Assembly (NCBI RefSeq): GCF_004745645.1
Contig: NZ_SRMB01000001.1
Span: 1,054,001 to 1,118,000, forward strand
Direction: 5' to 3'
Length of the DNA stretch: 64,000 nt
From: Hymenobacter metallicola
GTDB lineage: Bacteria; Bacteroidota; Bacteroidia; Cytophagales; Hymenobacteraceae
The notes below the pieces were generated by a model that saw only the letters and a program-made list of their open reading frames with translations, did not search any database and was not told where the DNA came from. The position numbers were made by a program, and so were the translations under genes. Position 1 is the first letter of the stretch. Every line of letters starts with the position of its first letter. Of this stretch, positions 27,837 through 35,721 are shown in pieces.

Positions 27837-28913
27837 ATGCTACCAGAACCAGAACCTACCGCGGCGGAATGCTACCAGGCCCTGGTCGCCAAGGACGCCA
27901 CCTACGAAGGACGCTTTATTGCGGCCGTAAAAACGACCGGCATCTTCTGCCGGCCCACCTGCTCGGCCCGTAAACCCAAGCCGGAAAACGTCGAGTTCTT
28001 TTCTACAACCAAAGAAGCCCTGCTCCACGGCTACCGCCCCTGCAAAGTCTGCACGCCGCTGGAAGCCCGGGATGCTACTCCCCCGCCCATCCACGACCTG
28101 CTGCAGGCCCTGGCCCAGCAGCCGGCCCTGCGCATCTCCGACCAGGACCTGCGCAACAAAGGCCTGGAGCCGGCCACGGTGCGGCGCTGGTTTTTGCGGC
28201 AGCACGGCATCACCTTTCAGGCCTACCAGCGCCTGAGCCGCATCAACCAGGCGTTTCGAAAGCTCCAAAGTGGCCTCTCGGTTACGGACACGGCCTTCGA
28301 CAGTGGCTACGAGTCGCTCAGCGGCTTTCAGGATTCGTTCAAAGCGGTTTTCGGAGTTGCTCCTTCCCTGAGCCGTCAGCAACAAGTTATTCAGCTGACC
28401 CGCCTGGAAACGCCGCTGGGCACCATGCTGGCCTGCGCCACCGCCGAAGGCATCTGCTTGCTCGAATTCACCGACCGGCGCGGCCTGGAAACCGAGCTCA
28501 AAGACTTGGCCCGCCGCCTGAACGCCACAATTGTGCAGGGCTTCAATCCGCACTTTGAGCCGCTGCGGACCCAGCTGCTGGAATATTTTGCCGGCACCCG
28601 TCGCGAGTTTTCCCTTCCGTTGGTTACGCCCGGCACGGAGTTTCAGCTGGCCGTGTGGCAGGAATTGCAAACCATACCCTATGGCAGTACCCGCTCCTAC
28701 GGCCAACAGGCCGCGGCCCTGCTCAAGCCCGGAGCCGTGCGGGCCGTGGCGGCGGCCAATGGCATGAACCGCGTTGCCATTATAATTCCCTGCCACCGCA
28801 TCATCGGGGCCGATGGCTGCCTTACGGGCTATGCCGGAGGCCTGTGGCGCAAGCAGTGGCTGCTAAGCCTGGAAAAGCCAACTACCCAAGGCCTCCTTCT
28901 TGAAAATTCCTAG
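27837..28913 (+). CDS. ada: Ada-type DNA methyl-repair protein and regulator
   Basis: A 358-residue protein with three parts. The Ada zinc domain (about 1-85) has the methyl-acceptor region GIFCRPTCSARKPKP and the second Cys pair RPCKVC. An AraC-type HTH follows (about 85-180; ISDQDLRNKGLEPATVRRWF). The C-terminal O6-alkylguanine transferase holds the acceptor Cys in IPCHRIIG. Ada repairs alkylated bases and methyl-phosphotriesters and, once methylated, switches on the adaptive response. ATG 27837 lies 7 bases after the PEP-mutase-like gene; TTG 27822 is an overlapping alternative. Confidence 0.94.
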   Translation: MLPEPEPTAAECYQALVAKDATYEGRFIAAVKTTGIFCRPTCSARKPKPENVEFFSTTKEALLHGYRPCKVCTPLEARDATPPPIHDLLQALAQQPALRISDQDLRNKGLEPATVRRWFLRQHGITFQAYQRLSRINQAFRKLQSGLSVTDTAFDSGYESLSGFQDSFKAVFGVAPSLSRQQQVIQLTRLETPLGTMLACATAEGICLLEFTDRRGLETELKDLARRLNATIVQGFNPHFEPLRTQLLEYFAGTRREFSLPLVTPGTEFQLAVWQELQTIPYGSTRSYGQQAAALLKPGAVRAVAAANGMNRVAIIIPCHRIIGADGCLTGYAGGLWRKQWLLSLEKPTTQGLLLENS

Positions 28914-28936
28914 TAACCCGGGCCTGCAACCAAACA

Positions 28937-28965
28937 GGGCCCGCCTCCCAGAACGAGGTGGGCCC
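28937..28965. terminator. hairpin between convergent genes
   Basis: GGGCCCGCCTC and GAGGTGGGCCC arms (one G-T pair) lie between ada and the next minus-strand gene. There is no T-run, so termination may be weak. Confidence 0.55.
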
Positions 28966-28990
28966 GGCCAGGCAGGTTAGAAAGCCGAAA

Positions 28991-29473
28991 CTACTTGGCA
29001 GGAACTGCCGCAGCGGCTTTTTGGCGGCGCGCTTCTTCTCGCTGATAAAAAGCTAGCTCTTGGTGATAAGGCGCATAGTTCCAGCGCGAGCGGGCCACAG
29101 CGGCTTTCCGGGCGGCCTCTACTATAGCTTCGACCCGGGCTGCTGGCAGAAAGGACTGCGCCGAGTCAGCGAGCATGGCTTGGTGGCTTTCCTCCAAGGC
29201 GGCTTCCAGTGCCAACACCTCGGAAGCCCCTTTCCCCTTGAGGTTGCCCACGGCGGTGCGTTGCCGCGATACTTGCTGCCCCCGATACGAAAAGGGCGTA
29301 ACGTAGCGCTCCTGTCCCGCCGGGGCAGTTGCCTGCGCCTGGCCGGCCTTTTTGCTATTGGCTGCCGCACGCGAAGCCAAACGAGCCGCATTAATTCCTC
29401 CCATAATCAAGTTGACCTGGGCGTGGGCACAGTGCACCGATAGTGCCAGCAAGAGGGTAAAGAAAGATTTCAT
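28991..29473 (-). CDS. small exported hypothetical protein
   Basis: A 160-residue protein with a signal peptide ending at AHAQ (residue 19) followed by an Ala/Arg/Lys/Gln-rich, largely helical body (VEAIVEAARKAAVARSRWNY, YHQELAFYQREEARRQKAAA). It has no known domain. The helical repeat-like composition could support a scaffolding role, but this is speculation. ATG 29473 is chosen because the signal peptide begins there; an in-frame extension to 29524 is not signal-like. It is convergent with ada. Confidence 0.7.
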   Translation of the reverse strand: MKSFFTLLLALSVHCAHAQVNLIMGGINAARLASRAAANSKKAGQAQATAPAGQERYVTPFSYRGQQVSRQRTAVGNLKGKGASEVLALEAALEESHQAMLADSAQSFLPAARVEAIVEAARKAAVARSRWNYAPYHQELAFYQREEARRQKAAAAVPAK

Positions 29474-29724
29474 ATAAAACGAGCAGGAGGAAACTGAAAA
29501 ACACCAAGGGCGAAAGTTACGCAATACACCCTTTTCCCGGCGGGGGACTGGCTTTGCGAAAACCTATTCTTCGCGCAGTATCAGCCCCTCAGCAGCCCGG
29601 CTGGCTTTACTTCAGCGCGCATCACTCTATCAAATAAATATTTTCTAAGCTCGTCACTATTATATTGTAAAAACATGATATTTACAGTTGTATTTTCTCC
29701 CGCAAGTCTTACCTATTTAAGTAT

Positions 29725-29862
29725 ATGTACAAGAAAAACGCTATTCTGTCTGCCATGCTACTCCTAAGTGGAATTGGTTCTATGGGCTTCCTGCTCGGTC
29801 AACTCCATCGGATAGATCCGCACCATAGGTTGCCGAGTGATGCCCTCTACCCCTACTGTTAG
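29725..29862 (+). CDS. exported micropeptide A (Tyr-Cys-ended)
   Basis: A 45-residue precursor. Layout: MYKK, hydrophobic leader ILSAMLLLSGIGSMGFLLGQ (residues 7-26), then a short polar tail. It shares about 20 of 44 aligned positions with the gene at 30141, including KK, LLLSGxGSxGxLxxQL and a final Tyr-x-Cys or Tyr-Tyr-Cys. If signal peptidase cuts before the Gln at residue 26, the mature peptide has 20 residues, from Gln to Cys (tail ends ALYPYC). The start ATG follows an A+T-rich leader with no SD sequence. The role is unknown; it is not recognised as a known family. Confidence 0.65.
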   Translation: MYKKNAILSAMLLLSGIGSMGFLLGQLHRIDPHHRLPSDALYPYC

Positions 29863-30092
29863 CCTGCGGATTTCTGCACCTGCGGCCAAGCCGTGGCCGT
29901 CAGGCCTTCCTGGGAGATTCTGGTGCATAGAGAGCTGGGCTGACGAAAGTAAACGAGCTGAGTTCGGTTGTCTGTTGCTCCTAGCATGCCCTGGCGTCTC
30001 ATTTCTGCTCCGTGGCTGGCACACGAGGCGTTTGCGGCGTGGCGGCAAGAAAATAGTTATGCTTGCATAACACTTTCTTAATGAATGCGTAT

Positions 30093-30100
30093 TATCTTTG
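30093..30100 (+). promoter_or_regulatory. -7 promoter box upstream of micropeptide B
   Basis: TATCTTTG is a perfect TAnnTTTG box 40 bases upstream of the start at 30141. The -33 element is weak. The 30063-30072 region holds an additional TTGCATAA stretch. Confidence 0.45.
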
Positions 30101-30140
30101 CACTCAACAAGCTGAATTGCTTTTACATACCTTTTCTGCC

Positions 30141-30275
30141 ATGAAAAAGACCACTGCCTTATCGTCGCTTCTGCTTTTGAGCGGCCTCGGGTCCTTGGGC
30201 TACCTGACCGCTCAACTCAAAGACCTGAACCTGCATTTTGACCTGCACGGCGAAGACCAGTGCTACTACTGCTAA
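30141..30275 (+). CDS. exported micropeptide B (CYYC-ended)
   Basis: A 44-residue precursor: KKTTALSS leader start, hydrophobic LLLLSGLGSLGYLTA, then a polar tail. TA-Q (residues 23-25) is a good signal-peptidase-I-type site, giving a 20-residue peptide QLKDLNLHFDLHGEDQCYYC. It is paralogous to micropeptide A, 278 bases upstream. The C-terminal CYYC has two Cys that could form a disulfide or bind metal, while A has only one. A hairpin terminator follows, so this is an independent transcription unit. No maturation or export gene is adjacent; the FKBP isomerase gene starts 260 bases downstream. The function is unknown. Confidence 0.7.
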   Translation: MKKTTALSSLLLLSGLGSLGYLTAQLKDLNLHFDLHGEDQCYYC

Positions 30276-30303
30276 GCTACTTCGTTGGCCAATATTGAAA
30301 CAG

Positions 30304-30334
30304 AGCTCCGCTTCGGCGGAGCTTTGTTGTTTTA
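30304..30334 (+). terminator. terminator after micropeptide B
   Basis: AGCTCCGC-TTCG-GCGGAGCT followed by TTGTTGTTTT. The remaining sequence up to 30535 shows only an A+T-rich stretch around 30380. Confidence 0.9.
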
Positions 30335-30535
30335 GGCCCATAAATAATCCGGCTTTCAGAATCAGCAGGTTACCATAGATTAATTAAAAAAACCACATCC
30401 ATTCGGGCCGGTTTTCGGTACTTCACACTTCAGCAGCCCACGCCGGGCAGCCAACATCCTTTCATCCACCACTGCTTTCAAGGTAGTGCTAGCCCTGTGC
30501 GGCCCTGCTTTGGAAATTCTTACCCACTCTGATTC

Positions 30536-31165
30536 ATGAACCTCAACAGCCTCCAGGAGCAGATCAGCTACATTATCGGGCGCGATTTGGCCCGCAACTT
30601 TGCCCAGCAGGGTTTGCAGCTCGACATCGACGTGCTGGCCGCCAGCCTTAAAGAAGGCTTGGCCGGTGAACCTAGCCGCCTAACTCAGGAGCAGATGCGC
30701 AGCGCCATGGAGCAGCTGCAGGCCCAGATGGGCGGCCCCGAAGAAGAAGACCACCAAGATTCCTCTGATATGAGCAACAACAAGCAAGCCGGCGAAGACT
30801 TCCTGGCTGAAAACAAGAACAAGCCCGGGGTAACGACCCTGCCCAGCGGCCTGCAGTACGAAGTGCTGACCGAAGGCAGCGGCAAAAAGCCCGGCCCCCG
30901 CAGCTCGGTAACGACCCACTACCACGGCACGCTCATCAACGGCACCGTATTCGACAGCAGCTACCAGCGCGGCCAACCCGCTACGTTTGGGGTTAATCAG
31001 GTTATTGCCGGCTGGACGGAGGCCCTGCAACTGATGCCCGAAGGCTCGAAATGGCGCCTTTACATTCCCTCGGACATGGCGTACGGCAAGCGCGGCGCCG
31101 GCCGCGACATCGGGCCCGACTCAGCCCTGATTTTTGACGTGGAGCTGATTAAAGTAAATAACTGA
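30536..31165 (+). CDS. FKBP-type peptidyl-prolyl isomerase
   Basis: A 209-residue FKBP/Mip-like isomerase. An N-terminal helical dimerisation segment (about 1-70; QISYIIGRDLARNFAQQGLQ, LTQEQMRSAMEQLQAQ) leads into the FKBP domain (about 100-208): GLQYEVLTEGSGKKPGPRSS, VTTHYHGTLINGTVFDSSYQ, VIAGWTEALQLMPEGSKWRL, YIPSDMAYG. The motif order matches FkpA/Mip. There is no signal peptide, unlike FkpA, so it appears cytosolic. ATG 30536 starts the dimerisation helix. A long hairpin follows the gene. Confidence 0.92.
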   Translation: MNLNSLQEQISYIIGRDLARNFAQQGLQLDIDVLAASLKEGLAGEPSRLTQEQMRSAMEQLQAQMGGPEEEDHQDSSDMSNNKQAGEDFLAENKNKPGVTTLPSGLQYEVLTEGSGKKPGPRSSVTTHYHGTLINGTVFDSSYQRGQPATFGVNQVIAGWTEALQLMPEGSKWRLYIPSDMAYGKRGAGRDIGPDSALIFDVELIKVNN

Positions 31166-31185
31166 AGCGCTGCTTCGGCCAGTAG

Positions 31186-31232
31186 CCGTGCTAGTGCCAC
31201 CCAGCCCATTGGCTGGGTGCGCACCAGCACGG
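31186..31232 (+). terminator. long hairpin between FKBP gene and next gene
   Basis: CCGTGCTAGTGC and GCACCAGCACGG arms enclose a second hairpin (CCAGCCCATTGGCTGG). There is no T-run, so it may modulate the downstream gene rather than terminate. Confidence 0.5.
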
Positions 31233-31264
31233 CCGCGGCCCCCAGAATTTCCCCATCGGTGCCC

Positions 31265-31810
31265 ATGCCCGCTACCGAAGAATTACCGGCCGAACCGCTA
31301 CCGGAGCCGGCCACCGTGCCTGCTTCAGCTCCTCTGCCTCCTCCCCCGCCAACGCTACGCAGCGAGAATGGCCGCGTGGAACTTACGGCTGACAGCCTGG
31401 TGGTGAATGAGCAGCGCTATTCTTTACTGGAACTGGAGGGGGTAGAAGTGCAGCCGGTACGCTGGCTGCTGTGGTTTATGCTCGGCGGACTCGTTCTGGC
31501 TGGTTTCACGCTGGCCTTTTTGCAGAACTGGGTGCGCACCATGCCCGCCATGGCCGGTATGGCTCTTGGCGCCCTGATTTTGGCCTACGGCAACCGCGGT
31601 GCCAACCGTCTGCGCCTTCACCGGCTGGGGCGCGAGGCCGCCTACTATTCCTTTTCTGGTCCCCCGGAGCCTTGGCTTAAGCTCGCCGCTGAAACCAACC
31701 GCCGCATTCGCCAGCGCCACGATGAAGCCGCCGCCCAGGCCGCTGCCCTCCTGCAAGCTGAAACGGATGCAGCCCAAGCGGCCGCCAGCCAACCTTCCCC
31801 CCCTTCTTAA
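31265..31810 (+). CDS. membrane protein with Pro-rich N-terminus
   Basis: A 181-residue protein. A Pro/Ala-rich cytosolic leader (PLPEPATVPASAPLPPPPP) is followed by a short strand-rich stretch (LTADSLVVNEQRYSLLELEG) and two close transmembrane helices (WLLWFMLGGLVLAGFTLAF and PAMAGMALGALILAY). The tail is a long, Ala/Gln/Glu-rich helix. The pattern resembles DUF6232-type small membrane proteins, but I am not certain. ATG 31265 is preferred over GTG 31217 because the latter lies within the hairpin. It may share a transcript with the FKBP gene. Confidence 0.7.
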   Translation: MPATEELPAEPLPEPATVPASAPLPPPPPTLRSENGRVELTADSLVVNEQRYSLLELEGVEVQPVRWLLWFMLGGLVLAGFTLAFLQNWVRTMPAMAGMALGALILAYGNRGANRLRLHRLGREAAYYSFSGPPEPWLKLAAETNRRIRQRHDEAAAQAAALLQAETDAAQAAASQPSPPS

Positions 31811-31928
31811 CATCCCAACCAAGGGCCCGACGAGTTGGCGCAAACGAAACTTCATCCTTGGTTTAGTCTGATACCCCTACATTTGCCCACTTTTATTTCA
31901 AGGTAAGCTTCCCCTTTTTCTTCCTCTC

Positions 31929-33872
31929 ATGGACGCCAAACATCGGCATACCGCCATTTCAACTGCGGGTTTACTGATTGCCTTAGGTATTATATACGGT
32001 GATATCGGAACCTCTCCGCTCTACGTAATGAAGGCCATTGTGCCCGAACTCATCGACCCGCGGCTGGTATTAGGGGGCATTTCCTGCGTGCTCTGGACGC
32101 TAACGTTACAAACGACCGTTAAATACGTTATCCTGACCCTAAACGCGGACAACAACGGAGAAGGCGGCATTTTCTCCCTCTACGCCTTAGTGCGACGCCG
32201 GGCGGCCTGGCTGACGGTGCCTGCCATTATCGGGGGCGCCGCCCTACTGGCCGATGGGGTAATAACTCCCCCGATTTCGGTTTCCTCGGCCATCGAAGGT
32301 CTGAAGCAGGTGTATCCGCATCTGAGTCAGGATATCATTGTGTACATCGTTATTGCCATCATTGCCGCGCTGTTTTTTCTGCAAAGCTTTGGCACCCAGA
32401 TTGTCGGTAAGGCCTTCGGGCCCATCATGCTGTTGTGGTTCAGCATGCTGGGCGTGCTGGGCGTCAGCTGGATTGTGCAGAATCCGACGATTCTGAAGGC
32501 TGTCAACCCCTACTATGCCTACGAACTGCTGGTGCACTACCCCGGCGGGTTCTGGCTGCTGGGCGCCGTGTTTCTGTGCACCACCGGAGCCGAGGCCCTG
32601 TACTCCGACCTGGGCCACTGCGGCAAAGGCAACATTCGCATTAGCTGGGTTTTCGTCAAAACTTGCTTGGTGCTCAATTACTTCGGGCAAGGCGCCTGGC
32701 TGCTCACCAACCAGGGCCAGCAGCTCAACGGCCGCAACCCGTTCTATGAGCTTATGCCCGACTGGTTTCTGCTCATTGGCATCGGCATTGCCACCATTGC
32801 CGCCATCATTGCCTCGCAGGCCCTTATTACGGGCTCGTTTACGCTGGTAGCCGAGGCTATCCGCCTCAATATGTGGCCGAAGGTGAAGCTGAACTATCCC
32901 ACCGACGTGAAGGGCCAGCTCTACGTGCCCAGCATGAACCGCCTGCTGCTGCTGGGCTGCATCGGGGTAGTGCTTTACTTCCGGGAGTCATCCAACATGG
33001 AAGCTGCCTACGGCCTGGCTATTACCCTGACCATGCTGATGACTACGCTGCTGCTCACGGTGTGGCTGCGCACCAAGCGCGTGCCACTGGTTGTCGTCGT
33101 ACTCTTTGCCGCGGTCTACGGCCTGATTGAAGGCTCGTTTCTGGTAGCTAACCTGATTAAATTTCCCCACGGCGGCTGGGTGTCGCTGGCTATCGGCTCG
33201 ACACTGATTGGGGTGATGTACGTGTGGCTGCGGGCCTACTACATCAAGCGCCGCCTCACGGAATTCGTCAAGATTGACCCCTACATGGATGCTCTTAAAG
33301 AGCTTAGCAACGACGAATCGGTGCCAAAGTATGCGACTCACCTGGTGTTTATGACCTCGGCCGAGCGGGCTTCCGAAATTGAATCCAAGATCATCTACTC
33401 CATCTTCCAGAAGCGCCCCAAGCGGGCCGACATTTACTGGTTTGTGCACGTGGATACCACCGACGAACCGTATACGATGGAGTATAAGGTGGTGGAGCTG
33501 GCCCCCGACGATGCCTTCCGCATTACCTTCCGCCTGGGCTTCCGGGTGGAGCAGCGCATCAACCTATACTTCCGCAAAGTGGTGGAGGACCTGGTGCGCA
33601 ACCGCGAAGTGGACATTACCTCCCGCTACGAATCCCTGAGCAAGCAGCACGTTACCGGCGACTTCCGCTTCGTGGTGCTGGAGAAGTTCTTATCGGTGGA
33701 AAACGACTTCCCCGTAATGGAAAAGCTGGTGATGCAGGCATATTTCTACATCAAGCAGTTCATTGCCTCGGAAGACAAGTATTTCGGCCTGGACACCTCT
33801 TCGGTGAAAGTAGAAAAGGTACCCCTGGTAATCACCCCGGTGCGCGACGTGGCCCTGAAACGGGTGATGTAA
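31929..33872 (+). CDS. kup: Kup-type potassium transporter
   Basis: A 647-residue KUP/HAK/KT-family potassium:proton symporter in the inner membrane. The signature GIIYGDIGTSPLYVMKAI is at the N-terminus. About 12 transmembrane segments follow to residue 440, and a long soluble C-terminal domain (about 440-647) ends with VPLVITPVRDVALKRVM. Kup proteins take up potassium at low pH or low ionic strength. ATG 31929 gives the conserved start. The gene ends with a T-rich hairpin. There is no sign of the c-di-AMP riboswitch that often precedes such genes in other phyla. Confidence 0.95.
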   Translation: MDAKHRHTAISTAGLLIALGIIYGDIGTSPLYVMKAIVPELIDPRLVLGGISCVLWTLTLQTTVKYVILTLNADNNGEGGIFSLYALVRRRAAWLTVPAIIGGAALLADGVITPPISVSSAIEGLKQVYPHLSQDIIVYIVIAIIAALFFLQSFGTQIVGKAFGPIMLLWFSMLGVLGVSWIVQNPTILKAVNPYYAYELLVHYPGGFWLLGAVFLCTTGAEALYSDLGHCGKGNIRISWVFVKTCLVLNYFGQGAWLLTNQGQQLNGRNPFYELMPDWFLLIGIGIATIAAIIASQALITGSFTLVAEAIRLNMWPKVKLNYPTDVKGQLYVPSMNRLLLLGCIGVVLYFRESSNMEAAYGLAITLTMLMTTLLLTVWLRTKRVPLVVVVLFAAVYGLIEGSFLVANLIKFPHGGWVSLAIGSTLIGVMYVWLRAYYIKRRLTEFVKIDPYMDALKELSNDESVPKYATHLVFMTSAERASEIESKIIYSIFQKRPKRADIYWFVHVDTTDEPYTMEYKVVELAPDDAFRITFRLGFRVEQRINLYFRKVVEDLVRNREVDITSRYESLSKQHVTGDFRFVVLEKFLSVENDFPVMEKLVMQAYFYIKQFIASEDKYFGLDTSSVKVEKVPLVITPVRDVALKRVM

Positions 33873-33908
33873 GAACCTTGGCTGAACGGTCACCGTGTTC
33901 AGCTCTGC

Positions 33909-33943
33909 AAAAAAGCTCTGCTCTTGACGAGCGGGGCTTTTTT
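33909..33943 (+). terminator. terminator after kup
   Basis: AAAAAAGCTCTGCTC and its near-complement GAGCGGGGCTTTTTT flank a five-base loop. Confidence 0.9.
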
Positions 33944-34073
33944 GCTTTTGGCGGCTGGCGAACTACGAGCTTACGGGTAAAAAAGTTATGCTAGCAGCAT
34001 ATTGTATTTCATCTATGTTTTCGCTCCATTCGCTTACTACTCTGTTCTTTCCAACCCAAACACCCACGAACGT

Positions 34074-35642
34074 ATGCGTACCACTACCCTTGCCGCCGCG
34101 CTCTGCGCGGCGCTGCTGGCGGGCTGTCAGCAGCAGGAAGCCCAGGACCAGCTGCTGCCCCAGCCGGCTGAAAATCCCACAGAAGCGCTTAGCGCCCAGC
34201 AGCTTGATGAGCAGATTCTGACCAAGCTGCAGCAGAATGGTGTCTTCGACTGGAATCAGGCCACGCCCCATTTCGTCTGGAGCGCCCTCACCCGGTCCGA
34301 CTACGTGCTGTCGGTGGGTTACCGGCCCGCAGGCGGCAGCTTGGAGTTCCCGGCCGATGCCGCCGACCCGGCCTGGCAGGCGGCCCGCCAGCAAGTGCTG
34401 GAGCTGATTCTGAGTGAGGAGCGCAAAACCCGGCCCGAGCTTACCCTGCAAGAGCTGCTAGCCTACCCGGACAATGTGCTACCCGTGCTGGACGTTACCG
34501 TGCGCGAGCTAAGTACTATTCAGAAGCTGCGGGCCTCCAATCTGGTGCGCTACGCCGAGCCTATCGGCTATGAACCCAACCGCCCTACGGCCAGCAAAGG
34601 GGCCGCCGCGCTGAGCAGCAGCGGCTGCGGCAGCAATACGGCCACGGCCGGCCTCGTAGCGGGCTCCGACTACACCACGCTTAGCAACGGCAGCAAATCG
34701 AGCTGGAACCAGGCCGACCAGTACCACGGCATTCGGGCCAGTTGGAGCCAGAGCACTGGTCAGGGCATCAAGATTGTCATCATTGATTCGGGCTCGTCCG
34801 ATGCGCAGGAAAACCTGGGCGCGGCCTACAACCAGGGCCTCAGCAGCGGGCGCACAATTGAGCGGCTCGTGACCCTGCCCCGCAATTCCATCTTCGGCAT
34901 TCCCTACGGCGACGCGGAAACCCCCAACGACGGCTGCGGCCACGGCACGAGTATGGCCGGCGCCGCGGCGGCTCCTCGGGGCACCGACGGCGCCGCGGTG
35001 GGCGTGGCCTATAATGCCAACCTGATTACCATTCGGGCCTCGGAAGACGTGTTCATCGACGGTAGCCGGGAAGTAAAGGGCGTCTCGGATGCGTATATTC
35101 TGGCCGGTAACCGGGCCGACGTGCGCGTTATCAGCATGAGCATGGGCCGGCTAACCAGCTCTTCGCAAATGACCGATGCCATTCGCTACGCCTACGGCAA
35201 GGGCAAGCTCATCTTCTGCGCCGCCGGCACTTCCTTCGACTGGTCGGCGGGTTGGGTTGGGGTTATCTATCCGGCCTCCCTGCCGGAAGCCGTGGCCGTA
35301 ACGGGCATGAAAGACAACCTCACTGCCCCCACCCGCTGCGACGAGTGCCACACCGGCTCCGACGTGGAATTTACGGTAGTAATGCAGCGCACCAGCAACG
35401 ACCGGCGGCCCCTATCCTTGGCCATGAGCGGCGACGCCCCCAGCACCGTGGGCGGCTCGTCGGTAGCCACGGCCAGCATGGCCGGCATGGCCGCGGTGGT
35501 CTGGTCGCGCTACCCCACCGAAAGCCGGGCCCAGATTATGAGCCGCTTGGTGGCCAGCAGCAGCAACCGCGCTGCCCGCAGCAGCAGCTTTGGCTGGGGC
35601 CGGGTGAATGTGGCGGCGGCAGTTGGCGCACTGCCGTTGTAG
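34074..35642 (+). CDS. S8 (subtilisin-like) lipoprotein peptidase
   Basis: A 522-residue subtilisin-family serine peptidase. The N-terminus is a lipoprotein signal (LCAALLAGCQQQ, Cys 17). A pro-domain follows to about residue 190. The catalytic triad is visible: Asp in IVIIDSGSSDA (about 240), His in GCGHGTSMAGA (about 290) and Ser in GGSSVATASMAG (about 462); the last motif is the less common SSVATA in place of GTSMAxP. ATG 34074 was chosen because the lipoprotein signal begins there; the frame is open further upstream. It probably acts on the cell surface or in the periplasm. A bidirectional terminator follows. Confidence 0.88.
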   Translation: MRTTTLAAALCAALLAGCQQQEAQDQLLPQPAENPTEALSAQQLDEQILTKLQQNGVFDWNQATPHFVWSALTRSDYVLSVGYRPAGGSLEFPADAADPAWQAARQQVLELILSEERKTRPELTLQELLAYPDNVLPVLDVTVRELSTIQKLRASNLVRYAEPIGYEPNRPTASKGAAALSSSGCGSNTATAGLVAGSDYTTLSNGSKSSWNQADQYHGIRASWSQSTGQGIKIVIIDSGSSDAQENLGAAYNQGLSSGRTIERLVTLPRNSIFGIPYGDAETPNDGCGHGTSMAGAAAAPRGTDGAAVGVAYNANLITIRASEDVFIDGSREVKGVSDAYILAGNRADVRVISMSMGRLTSSSQMTDAIRYAYGKGKLIFCAAGTSFDWSAGWVGVIYPASLPEAVAVTGMKDNLTAPTRCDECHTGSDVEFTVVMQRTSNDRRPLSLAMSGDAPSTVGGSSVATASMAGMAAVVWSRYPTESRAQIMSRLVASSSNRAARSSSFGWGRVNVAAAVGALPL

Positions 35643-35660
35643 CAATAGCGGCGCAGCAAC

Positions 35661-35695
35661 AAAAAGGCCGCGAAGCAAGTGCTTCGCGGCCTTTT
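35661..35695. terminator. bidirectional terminator (S8 gene / M61 gene)
   Basis: AAAAAGGCCGCGAAGC-AAGT-GCTTCGCGGCCTTTT. Strong in both directions. Confidence 0.93.
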
Positions 35696-35721
35696 CTAGT
35701 TCTACTGAGTAAGGAACTGCC

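Noticed and set aside
29764..30048. Minus-strand frame across the micropeptide locus
   Set aside because: Overlaps micropeptide A antisense, has no homology pattern, and micropeptide paralogy is better support.
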